DNA of 22,775 bases. Origin: Lingula anatina (lineage: Eukaryota; Brachiopoda; Lingulata; Lingulida; Lingulidae). Below, piece by piece: positions 9,425-18,784 of the stretch. The position numbers and the translations under genes are program-made. A model generated the notes under the pieces. The model worked only from the letters and a program-made list of their open reading frames with translations. It was not told the origin of the DNA and searched no databases. The stretch's first letter is position 1; each line of letters opens with the position of its first letter. The DNA is taken from positions 1 through 22,775 of the forward strand of contig NW_019773558.1 in assembly GCF_001039355.2 (NCBI RefSeq), written 5' to 3'.

Positions 9425-10370
9425 GACTATAGGCAGCTTAAATTTTATCATCATATTTACATGGAAACAATAAGTTAACATTAGCAAAAATCGCTTATGG
9501 CTACATTCAAGTTTAACACTCAAACCATTCACTTAAATAATTTTTTCCTGCAGTTTTACATATTTGGAAGGCGCACATCTTTACAAATCATGTTAAAGAT
9601 CCATGTGAAGTCATTTTTGCCACAAAAGCCAACCAAATGCCAGTATATAGTTTCAAATAGTATAGCTAAGGGAATTACCAAAGGACATTGTTTAATATTA
9701 CCCGAAAAATGATATTTAAACAGATTTTTCTTCTAGATTTCTATGCTGTATATATGGGACATAAAAGTAGGTCAGATAAGTAGGTTAAATTTCTGACCAA
9801 AAATTTAAAGAGAGGAGCAGTCTAAAGCTCTTTTCTGGATGATTGAGTGATTTATTCAGTTTATCCCTTGGCATGTTGAATTTATTTGAGTTGTACAAGA
9901 AACTAGTAAAAGTGGTTTATATGTGTAACAACTGTACTGGGAATCCACGCTCCATCGTTCATGTGTACCTTTAAAACGTGATTTTTTCCTAAATCGTTCT
10001 AATGCATATGGGTCCCTGTAGTTTGTATATATTATTTCCCCTCTTTGAAATCCTTTCTGTAACCTTGATTATAAAAGAATAATGATTAATATGTGGAATT
10101 AATCAACGTTTTGTTTGTATTTATTTCATAAAGTGAACCTAAATTGTTACTGCAGGCATAGCGAGCAACAATAATATTTGTATAGTGATTGCGGTAGATG
10201 TTCTCGCAAGATTGCAACGGCTGTATGCATTTTTTGTTTACGTTTGTTTACCTACACGGGAAATAAGTCCTGAGCATAGATGGCTTATTTTACTTATTAT
10301 TTATTTTTTTTTACTTTGTGATTGTGTTTCGTTGAATTATTATTGTCTTTTGGTTTTCATTTCGTTATAC
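9425..10370. other. Gene A 3' UTR and spacer
   Basis: AT-rich DNA without a supported gene, canonical AATAAA or recognisable repeat. It runs from the gene A stop codon to the relic exon at 10371. Confidence 0.5.
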
Positions 10371-10528
10371 CAACCCAACATTTGCTGATGCTGCCCAAAT
10401 CATTAACATGGCTCTGGAGGAATATTTTTGCCACATGGCTCTGGAGGACTATTTCCCCAAGGAAAAAATGTTGTTGCCATTGCTGAACCTTGGCACTTAC
10501 AGTAATCGGTAAACGAGTTTTACGCAAC
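10371..10528 (+). pseudogene. Degenerate third copy of ODC-like exon 3
   Basis: Matches gene A 7107-7261 (gene B 15337-15491): ccaacatttgctgatg through cggtaaacgagttttacgc. It has several substitutions and an internal 27-bp tandem duplication (acatggctctggagga at 10406 and 10433). A one-base loss near 10465 shifts the frame, and a deletion removes the bases between gaacct and tggcactt. The end reads gagttttacgc, as in gene A, not gagttcaacgc as in gene B. No other exons were found nearby, so this is an orphan exon relic of a further tandem copy, or a partial duplication of gene A. Confidence 0.85.
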
Positions 10529-10732
10529 CTAGGTCAAGGTAGACGCATCACGTACCTAGGCAAAACATAGTTTTGAATTAATGCAGTGTGTGGCAACATT
10601 CAGTCAACGTCATGAATTAATTGTATCTAAAAAGCGGCTGTCAGATATTCATTCATTACAGTGCAGGCGAATATAAACGTACTTCTCAGATGTATCAGAG
10701 CATTTTTATACCAAGTTAAAGTAGCCTAACAG

Positions 10733-10738
10733 GTAAGT
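10733..10738 (+). other. Probable 5' leader intron donor, gene B
   Basis: A strong CAG|GTAAGT donor whose upstream 20 nt resemble the site at 741 before gene A. Pairing with the acceptor at 12255-12256 gives a 1.5-kb leader intron. A tataaac string about 60 nt upstream could be a TATA element, but this is weak. The relic exon 10371-10528 lies just upstream. Confidence 0.4.
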
Positions 10739-11108
10739 CATTTAGCAGTTTAGCTCTGTAAAACAATACAGTTACTTTTGGACCCTGTATTTATTTGTAT
10801 GTACTACTGCCTGCTACTTAAGCCACTGGTCTGACTGCAGCGGCCAGTAAAAATTCATGCAGACCAGTAGATTTCAGAATGTGTCAATTAAGTGGTCCGA
10901 GATGGCATGTACCTGTAGATTGTTTTTTTCGAAAAACTTTCCTAAAACATTTTGAGTGCTGCTTTCTTGCCACCTAACAAACAAAAACAACATCATATTC
11001 TCCCAAACAAGCCAAAAAAAAAAAAAAACCAGGAGACTGTATTCAACAATTGGCACTGTATGTTGGATGATGTCAATTTATTTTAAGGCTAATGGGAAGT
11101 AAGGTGGT

Positions 11109-11109
<1 letters not shown>

Positions 11110-11162
<53 letters not shown>
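11110..11162. repeat. TA microsatellite
   Basis: About 26 TA units, in the probable leader intron of gene B. Confidence 0.97.
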
Positions 11163-11168
<6 letters not shown>

Positions 11169-11357
11169 CATGTATTGTTCTTGGTCAGCACAATGTGACA
11201 ATCCCAAGTTCACAATCCCAAAACCATTTTAGATAGAGTAAAGATCCCCAGATTCCGAACAATTTTAATTTTCAATTGTATTTTATCGTTGTGATGTGTT
11301 GTTTGGGCTTAATATAAATTTCCACTGTTTGTCCATTCAGTCCACAGCGAGATTCCA

Positions 11358-11697
11358 TTAAAGGGATAACAACTATTCGTATGATATCTATATGTCACAA
11401 TAAGTACATTGTAAACAACTCATAAAAATATAATAAATTCTATTTTACCACTAAAACGGCATTTAACGCAATTATTCTGGAATTTGTGCTTGCCATCACA
11501 TCACGTGACCTCCATCTGTAATACTCTCTTAAGAGAATATTACAACCAAAAAAAAAAGACATTATAGAAAAAAAAACAGGGACTTAGTTAGAATATGTCA
11601 GAATGGATTCAGTAACCATAAGTGAGTATGGGAGAATTGTCCTTTGACTCAGAAAAATCCATTTTTTGGCCAAAATGAACAGTTGTTATCCCTTTAA
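11358..11697. mobile_element. 340-bp MITE with perfect 17-bp terminal inverted repeats
   Basis: ttaaagggataacaact at 11358-11374 and its exact complement at 11681-11697. If the outer TTAA on each side is the target duplication, the ends are AGGGATAACAACT, as in piggyBac-type elements. A TA duplication (Tc1/mariner) is the alternative. No transposase is encoded, so it was mobilised in trans. It lies in the probable leader intron of gene B and is absent before gene A. Confidence 0.7.
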
Positions 11698-12240
11698 GTC
11701 TACATAATGTAAAGATGTCTGTACAGCTCATTTAGGCTGCCACGAGTAATATGTAACAAGCCGCATATTCCTGATGCTTGAGCAAAGGGGCATCAGGCAC
11801 TGCCAACCCGCACGCCACCAGCGCTGGCATGGCAAATTAACACGCAACACAAACATAAAATCGTGGAGAAAGCCTCATGAGATCATCCACCAGCGGTGGT
11901 GTGACAGGCAGAGATAAATGCATAGAAGTAATGATGAGGAATGACTCCATGGTCTGTCCTAACAATCTGTTCTATGATTTAGCTTAAATGTGTAATCCAT
12001 TTTGGAAAAAGGGCAACTGATACAAAAACATGTACCAGTAGTTGAGGGGAACTGTCTTATCATCTGTTTAACTACACGGTTACTGAAAATTACATATAAT
12101 TGTTGCATCTGTCGCATTCAGCGTCTTTTTTTTTTTTTTGCTTTGTTGTGGAATCAGATAAAAACAAGATGTTTAGAATGCGTTTTATGTCTGCTAAAGT
12201 AAAACATATCTACCTATTTCCAGAATCTTTAAATTGCATT

Positions 12241-12256
12241 TAAAATTAATTTTCAG
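12241..12256 (+). other. Conserved 5' leader splice acceptor, gene B
   Basis: The taaaattaattttcag acceptor corresponds to 2601-2616 of gene A. The 5' end of gene B coding exon 1 is then 12257. A second ttttaag at about 12282-12287 could be an alternative acceptor but is not shared with gene A. Confidence 0.5.
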
Positions 12257-12313
12257 ATTCTTTGATTTTATTTTAAGGAAAAGATACTCCACCATCTTTT
12301 ATAAGAAAACAAA

Positions 12314-12427
12314 ATGACAACAGCGCGCCCTCAAATCGCGCAGGATATTGAGGGACATCCTGGACATTACAATAACCAGGCAGTACTGAAAGTTATTCAA
12401 GAAAAGATTATGGAGGATAAAGACAGG
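12314..12427 (+). CDS. Gene B coding exon 1
   Basis: Encodes 38 residues, starting MTTARPQIAQDIEGHPG and ending MEDKDR; donor agg|gtaatt, phase 0. Length, start context (aacaaaATG) and donor match gene A exon 1 exactly, with roughly a dozen residue differences. Intron 1 that follows is 1963 bp, against 742 bp in gene A. Confidence 0.85.
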
Positions 12428-15400
12428 GTAATTATGGTATTTGAGAATCAAGATTCTTAGCATGGCATTGACATAATATCGTGGTCTAAGACTTGTTTTA
12501 GTACGCAAGCAGAGTTTGTGTTATGAACGTCGCTGTTGAAAGCTCTATATATAGGAATGTGCTGGGCCAATAGCCTTTTGAAACAACTATTTTCTGGGCA
12601 GCGTGAACACAAACAGAATCAAATTATCTAACTGCATATTTTTCATTGCCTTTATTGTAGTGGTTAAAAGAATTGTTTCGTAAAACCTCCTTTACACTAG
12701 AAAACTATCTTTGTTCGACCATGAAACTGGCCAGGTCGCCGTTGGAGGCTCAAAGGGGGGCACAGTGATCGCTAAGAGGTGAACAGGATTTTTAGGCGTT
12801 GCCGTTGCAAGGTTTTAAACATGCTTAAACAATTGCACAAAGGTCGCGGTGGAGGTTGGTAGCTTCAAGGTCGCTCAAGAGAAGTAGAAAGGAAGCACTA
12901 GCGTCGCTTTTGTTGCAGAATGGATACTCAATGGTAGGCCAGTGGTCGGAGCGTAATAGCTGTTACTTTTCACTCACAACCTGGGCCGTGCTAGAGTATT
13001 TTTTCAACAGAGGTAAGAAATCTAAGCGTTAAAGCTACTTGTATCCTCATAACAGCCTCCAATTGTTATTTGGTTTCAAAATGCTTTAACCAGCCAGTTC
13101 TCGAAGGAAATTATAATACCAATATTATGCTGTTTTTCAAAATTCAGTTCTTGTCGCCGTTTTCTGCAGAGTTTGATAGTTCTAAACGGATTTGAACATT
13201 TGTGTTGTGTCAGCACCAAGTTCATGGCTTCCTTGGCGCCTGTCCACTCTTCTTAAAAGGACAACAATGACCATCTGGCTTATCTGGCGTATTGTCAGTG
13301 CATGCATGCAGATCTTGTATTACAATAGTTTGCAAAAAAGGTTTAATACTAATTATTTAATATCTGGAGATGTTCAGACCGGTTAGAACTGATGAAAAAA
13401 GAGCCAGAACATATTCAAGCACTCCAGGTCGCCCAAACAACATTCATCAGGAGGCAGAAAGATTGTAGAATGGTTGCCACTGATCGCCATTGGTTGCCTG
13501 AGATGGTACAGAGAATGCAGTGAGGGCGTTTAATGGTTGTTCAAACATCGCTCAAGGATAGCCTGCATCGTCTGTAATCGCATTGGATGTTGTAGGTTGT
13601 ACAGAGGACGCACAGCAGGGGAGGCAGACAAGTCGCTCAGTGGACGCACATGTTGCTCGTTTGTATACAAGTAATATCCTGATTTAGTCGTTCAAAGGAG
13701 GCACAAGTATCGCAGGGAACACGGTTTACACAGAGATACGATTTTCTAGCTTTAGCAACCATTGATCGTCCAGGTCACATTTTTGGTCGTAGAAGGGACA
13801 TACAAAGGTCGCTTTTCATTGTAAAAGGGGTTTAAGAGACTAATGTAATCGAGTTTGTGTCCATAAGTATAAAGCCTGGAACTTCCAGAGCTTCGGCGAG
13901 ATAGTCATGTGATTAATGCTTGTTGATAAAGTGTCGAAACGGTATTTACCATAAATGAAATATCGTTTATTCTTAAACGGTTTACCTTTTTATCACCTGA
14001 CTATGTTCTTCCAGCAAGGCCTGGAACATGCACGGATCTGGAAGTTTTAATGCATGCGTTGCAAACAACTTAATTTTAATCATCGTCGAAATAGGTGCTC
14101 CTAATACATTTATCTATCTCCTATATATATTTAAGTCGTCGATATTGACTTTACTCCGATTAGCATGGCATGCCTTTAAAGGAACTGAACTTTTCTTTTT
14201 TTTATTAAAAATGAAAGTCGTTTTGCAGCTTAGACAGTTGGTAATGGGAATGAATGCAAATGTATGCGTACAATGTAGGCTTAAACAAAAACAGTGTACA
14301 CATTTTTTTCTTTGGTCACACTGGGGTTGTTGCCAAATCTATAAAGTTAACCTAACATACCGTTATTAGGCGCTATAAAATTTATTGCAGCGTCCTTTCT
14401 ATATTGTCCATTTGGATGACATCGTTAACAAGCACAAGCGCTGGGTGGAACTGATGCCTCGTGTTAAACCCTTCTACGCCGTGAAATGTAACAACACTGA
14501 ACCAGTCGTGAAGACCATTGCGGCACTCGGGGCGGGTTTTGACTGCGCCAGCAACGCTGAATTCCAGCAGGTTCTACACCATGGCGTGGGAACAGATCGG
14601 ATTATATATGCCCATCCCTGCAAGGATCCCCAAGACATCAAACGTGCCTCAGAAGAAGGAGTCGACCTTATGACCTTTGACAACGAGTATGAGTTAGTCA
14701 AGATAAAGAGTCTCTTTCCTGGCACGAGGCTTGTGTTGCGAATTTGCCCACAAGTAAACAAGGGTGAATATGACTACGGCGAGATGTATGGTTGCGCCGC
14801 CGACCAATGCAAAGAACTTCTCGAGAAAGCAAAAGAAATGACACTGGCGGTCGTAGGTGTCAGGTATTCAACAATCGTTACTAAATTTGAATAGTTTTAA
14901 CTTAACACATCTTGCAGTTTTGCAGTTTAACGTATTTGGAAACATATACCTCACTTAATAGTGTTGTTTGTAAATTGTTTTTGTACCTCGATCTTTTTTT
15001 TTCAGTTTTTGAATATTATTTTTCTTTTTTTATTTTTCAAATTCTCCTGTTATTTGGTTGATACGTGCAATTTTGAATATAAATCATACTAAAATGAATA
15101 ACAATTCCGTGAAATTCAACAGTATTTTGTTTGGTATAGTGTGACATTTCAGAGTGTTACACAAAAGTAATATTTCCTTAGTTTTCATATTGGTGGAGTC
15201 TGCTTCGATTCCATGGCCTACCAAAACACCATACGCTTGTGCCGTGAGATCTTTGATGAAGCCAAAGCCATTGGCTACAACTTCAGCTTACTGGACATTG
15301 GTGGAGGGTTCCCCGGTTATGCAGTCAAAGGCAAACCAACATTTGCTGATGTTGCCAAAGACATAAACACGGCTCTGGACGAATATTTCCCCAAGGAAGA

Positions 15401-16257
15401 AAATGTTGTTGTCATTGCTGAACCTGGAACATACTACGTTCAGTCGGCCTTCACCTTGGCACTTAGAGTTATCGGTAAACGAGTTCAACGCTCGGGACCT
15501 TCGGCCAAGGTGCGCTCTCTTAACTTTTCTTAATTTTTGTAGAATAATTATGGTATTTTTTACATTTTGATTTTCAGTGTATCAGTCTTTCCGTCACGCA
15601 TTTTTGAAACTATTTTCATGCTGGTTTCTTTTTTCCTGTCACTTTAAGGACTCTGAACAGTCATACGTGTACTACCTCAGTGACGGAATTCATGGGTCGT
15701 TCTTTTTCACAATGCCATCATTGGTCGAAAGGCTTAATGTAGAGTTTTACGTTTTAAAGGTACGTATAGAGGATACAGGATCTACCCCGCAAGATGAGCG
15801 TAAATATGACGCCTCAGTCTTCGTGGTTTTGATATGCTTACTAGAAAAATAACTGACTGAATAAATATTTTTGGCAAAAGCCCTCTTAAATGCTGTTGGC
15901 AAAAGTTTACTTAAGGACGTGTTTTCATGTCATTTCAGTTTCAGTATTCCTTTTACATTGCAACGTTTTATATATTTCGTCTTTGCTGTGTATAGGTAAA
16001 GAAACCACATTTTTGTGATATTGTAGGAAAAAGACAAAATGCCGGTCTATCAATGTACATTGTGGGGTCCAACACTCAATCCTCCTGATCGCCTGGCACA
16101 GAACATCCAACTGCCCGAGCTGGACATCGGAGACTGGTTGTACGTGCCTAACATGGGGGCATACACTACTGTGCTTGCAACCTCCTTCAACGGGATTGCT
16201 CGACCGGAATTATTCTACCTTGCGTCTGATGAAATCGAAGCCGAACTTGGTGTCTAG
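12314..16257 (+). CDS. ODC-like PLP decarboxylase paralogue B (five coding exons, 418 aa)
   Basis: Spliced CDS joining 12314-12427, 14391-14863, 15182-15509, 15649-15759 and 16027-16257. Same family, exon plan and phases as gene A, about 2.9 kb upstream on the same strand, so the two arose by tandem duplication. Kept: K70 of PFYAVKCN, D89, E95, R155, H198, GGGFPG, E276, Y388. Changed relative to mammalian ODC: S200 to G201, R277 to T279, Y323 to H320, C360 to L359, D361 to N360, and the D332 position reads Glu (E332 in LVERL). K169, kept in gene A as K169 of GKMYG, is Glu in GEMYG. No signal peptide, no C-terminal PEST tail. B is thus further from a canonical substrate pocket than A: it has lost one acidic residue and lengthened another. 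It could be an enzyme for another amino acid or an antizyme-inhibitor-like protein. Frames are intact, so I see no sign of a pseudogene. Confidence 0.93.
12428..14390 (+). other. Gene B intron 1 with CpG-rich degenerate repeats
   Basis: The first 70 bp resemble gene A intron 1. From about 12720 to 13820 short related strings recur, such as gctcaaaggggggcac, gtcgctcaagag, cgctcagtggacgcac and cgttcaaaggaggcac, often followed by (a/g)tcgc. This looks like a decayed tandem array or an old element. No coding frame is supported. Confidence 0.4.
14391..14863 (+). CDS. Gene B coding exon 2 (PLP-lysine exon)
   Basis: Acceptor tttattgcag|cgtcc and donor gtcag|gtattc; 473 nt as in gene A. By eye the first 117 residues differ from A at 13 positions and the last 39 at 15, so the stretch after LVLRI is the variable part. 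K70, D89, E95, R155 and the antizyme-binding-element lysines K122 and K142 are present. Confidence 0.93.
15182..15509 (+). CDS. Gene B coding exon 3
   Basis: Acceptor atttccttag|ttttc and donor gccaag|gtgcgc; 328 nt as in gene A. Gives VVGVSFHIGG, so Ser200 is Gly201. LDIGGGFPG and AEPGTYY are shared with A. Only 7 of 109 residues differ from A and all lie in the first few residues or the last nine; the middle 186 nt are identical. Intron 2 before it is only 318 bp, against 2948 bp in A. Confidence 0.93.
15649..15759 (+). CDS. Gene B coding exon 4
   Basis: Acceptor cactttaag|gact and donor ttaaag|gtacgt; 111 nt, 37 residues, phase 0. Reads YYLSDGIHGSFFFT then a stretch (MPSLVERLNVEF) that departs from gene A. 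The Glu of LVER stands where ODC has Asp332. The two extra codons fall in this diverged part, next to the substrate pocket. Confidence 0.88.
16027..16257 (+). CDS. Gene B coding exon 5 and stop
   Basis: Acceptor gatattgtag|gaaaa, stop TAG 16255-16257; 231 nt, 76 residues. WGPTLNPPD replaces WGPTCDGLD, so both Cys360 (Leu) and Asp361 (Asn) are lost. About 19 of 76 residues differ from gene A. ELDIGDW, NMGAYT and SFNG are kept. The ATG at 16039 inside the exon (KMPVYQC) is not the start of a separate gene. Confidence 0.92.
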   Translation, partial: EKDKMPVYQCTLWGPTLNPPDRLAQNIQLPELDIGDWLYVPNMGAYTTVLATSFNGIARPELFYLASDEIEAELGV

Positions 16258-17040
16258 GGCAAACAGTTTAGGTGTTTGTATGCATGAATTTGCATAGAAG
16301 AGATATCAATTACTAGAACAAAATCAACGAAAAAGTGAGCTCAACTCTACGTTCATGCAGATCAACAGATCAGGAAAGATTGAAAACTCATTAACATGAC
16401 ACCATTCTCTCTAACAGAGTATTTAGGACAATCTTTAATATAGGTAATATTGAGTAAAGTTATAGTAAACCAGTTACATGTATTACTTGGAACAATTGTT
16501 TTGAAACATTTAATTAAGTGCATGACTGACTATATAAGCTTGTTTCATTGTTAAATATACTTTGCAAAACCAAACATGGATTGGAGGTTAACTCAACATA
16601 AAAATTGATTCAATGTACATTGAACCGTATGGGCTTGAATGGAGAGGGCTTGGTTACTGCATGAATAAAACAGATTTCACCCAGAAAATTTCTTTATTAC
16701 TTAATTAAGTAATACTTCATCTTAGATGGGATTTTAAAATCATTGTCAACTGTGTAGTCATTGGCATTTATCTGTAGTCATTGATATACATTACATGTAG
16801 CAGTAACTCATGCGTGTCCTCTCCATCTCTTTCTTGATCGGGTTCTGATATTACTTATATCAAGGAGTTATAACAGAACTCCTTGCTTATATATACCAGT
16901 AATTTCCATCGCACCCAGAGCAGATTTGCCTCTGTCAGTTTCTCACAAAGGCTGCATATATCTACAGTTTGCATGCACAATTTAAAATTATCATGCAAGT
17001 TGATTGTTTTTATAGTGCCTTAACGCTCTGAGAGCCTTGT
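16258..17040. other. Gene B 3' UTR and AT-rich spacer
   Basis: Holds the poly(A) signal at 16664, a perfect 20-bp palindrome at 16695-16714 and a short hairpin at about 16861-16885 (caaggagtt, 7-nt loop, complement). No gene supported. Confidence 0.5.
16664..16669 (+). terminator. Poly(A) signal candidate for gene B
   Basis: AATAAA 407 nt after the gene B stop codon, the first canonical signal downstream on this strand. No AATAAA was found between the gene A stop and the relic exon at 10371, so gene A must use a variant signal or a more distant one. Confidence 0.4.
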
Positions 17041-17348
17041 TATCAACTATTTCAAGGTCACACCTTCCTGGTGACTTTACAGCAGAAATGAAAACATATT
17101 AAAGTTATTTTATTTATAATTTTCGTGCATATATCGAATTTTGAAAAAATTGCTATATTTAACATATTATGTTTTACGGTGTGGCGTAAACGGTCGTCAC
17201 CCCGAATTTTATCAATTATAAATGGAAAGGGAAGACGATATGATATGAATAGGTATTGGTAAACACGATCTTTTCCGCAGAAACAATTAGCATAAGCAAA
17301 TCTTTTCGTTGCCCAAATTCTTAAATACACAGATCTACTATTCATTGA

Positions 17349-17473
17349 AAACGCACGTTTAGTGAAAAAATTCACTATTCCCAGTCTTCCCCGATAGATG
17401 GCATGCATTAGCGGGGTCAGCCCGCCACGACCAGGAGCATCCAAATGCCATCGTATTAAAACATAATCGGGTT
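17349..17473 (-). CDS. Ankyrin-repeat-like fragment, uncertain
   Basis: On the minus strand the frame reads DYVLIRWHLDAPGRG then GLTPLMHAIYRGRLGIVNFF, which fits the ankyrin pattern (G-TPL--A---G---IV--L) for one repeat. It is preceded by a plausible acceptor (gatacgctttag) ending at 17474. The open frame runs on to 17058 but loses all resemblance after TKRAF. It could be a single exon of a minus-strand ankyrin gene extending outside the window, a relic, or chance. No second repeat is visible nearby. Confidence 0.3.
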
Positions 17474-17939
17474 CTAAAGCGTATCAAATGGCACCGTTCG
17501 CCCTCTAAAATACCAAAATTTTGGGAGACAAGGGGGGGTGGAGGCCGGCTTCACATCCGTGGACCCCCCTCCCTCCTTCAAATAATCCTGGATCCAAGAA
17601 TGGGTAAAAATATTTGGAATGCACTCGGAATTTTTAGAATGTTCTTCGAATTTCCAGGAACGCACAAAGAATTGTCTTTCCGACGGCGTTCTTGCTCATT
17701 TCGCCTCTAGTGTAACGGGGGTATTACAGAGCACCCATCACCTCAAAACTTTTAATTTGTCTTTCTTTCTTTTTACTTTTAATTTTCATTTTCTTATGTT
17801 TTAGAATTCTCTTACTTTTTGTCACTCAATGTCTAGATGAATGTCAGTCCACAGTCGATAAAATAACCTGGTTCATTGTATTTGTAGGTCTCTAACAGAT
17901 ATCTCCACCCACAGACATACTTCTTTTAGGAAGTGGTTC

Positions 17940-18560
17940 AAGGTGTGGTGCCTGTCCACATTAATGAGACACTGTAAATCCTGAAAGGTTCAATTTTAGG
18001 TTCACAAATCGAGAAGAAGTGAGCAACAAGAGTCGTGGATTTCCAAACAGCTTTATTCCCACTGCCTTAGTTCTCCCTCTACCCACCACCTGTTCTATTT
18101 ACATCTGCCTTAATGTCTAATTTAAATATGACCTTATAATAAATCTTTCTAGTCTAGGCGCGGGCGCCGCGACATCCTAGGGGCGTGGGACATGCTAAGG
18201 GGCGCCACCGCGTCCCTTACACATGATACCCAAGGGTATCTTGTTTAGAGAAGATTTTTTCAAAGGGCAGACGGATTTCATCCTGTCGCGTTAAATCTTT
18301 GCACATTCAAAAAGCATAAGTTAATGACGTGGTTGGTGAAATAGTTTCTATTAGTCTATATGGTGTATTGTTAAATCTTACAGTTTAAGCTATAAATAGA
18401 ACGTGTTTTCTTGCACACTGAAGAACTGATTTATTTGCATGGTTTGGATTTTGACCCGGCTATTGTCAGCTCGTGCTTTATTTCCACAGATCAACTGCAC
18501 TGCCTCTTTATTTCAATTTGAATCCAGGCTTAAGTTTCGTCACTTACGTCCCCCCTTTTT
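17940..18560. repeat. Repeat unit U1 (interrupted by a solo LTR)
   Basis: Pieces 17940-17972 and 18222-18555 match unit U2 (18690-19650) in order: aggtgtggtg-ctgtcca, catgatacccaagggtatcttgttta, a TATA-like ctataaatagaacg, gctttatttccacag and aagtttcgtcacttacgtc. The order and spacing outside insertions agree, so the units are copies of one sequence. Family unknown. Confidence 0.75.
17973..18221 (-). mobile_element. Solo LTR
   Basis: A 249-bp insert splitting repeat unit U1. On the minus strand it begins TGTAAGGGACGCGG and ends GGATTTACA, the TG...CA form of an LTR. It carries a TATAAGG box (18132-18138) followed about 80 nt later by AATAAA (18052-18057), the U3-R-U5 order expected. Units U2 and U3 lack it, which defines the insertion. 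A 4-bp ACAC occurs at both junctions but overlaps the LTR edge, so the target duplication is not certain. No internal retrotransposon genes remain. Confidence 0.65.
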
Positions 18561-18738
18561 CGTAGAAGTTAAGTTAATCATGTATTTTTAGCCACAAGAT
18601 GGATGTTTATCAGAAAACGACATCAAACATCCGAGGCACGCTTCACTTTAAAGGAAGCGTAGAGAATGTGTCACCCGTATACCCGGTAATAAGGTGTGGT
18701 GGCTGTCCACCACACGAAGACGCATGATACCCAAGGGT

Positions 18739-18740
<2 letters not shown>

Positions 18741-18784
<44 letters not shown>
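18741..18784. repeat. AAT microsatellite (LINE 3' tail)
   Basis: About 14 AAT units on the plus strand, forming the ATT-type 3' tail of the minus-strand LINE. Confidence 0.97.

Noticed and set aside
15577-15852. Open frame running through gene B exon 4 into both introns
   Set aside because: Only 15649-15759 is similar to ODC; the rest is chance open intron.
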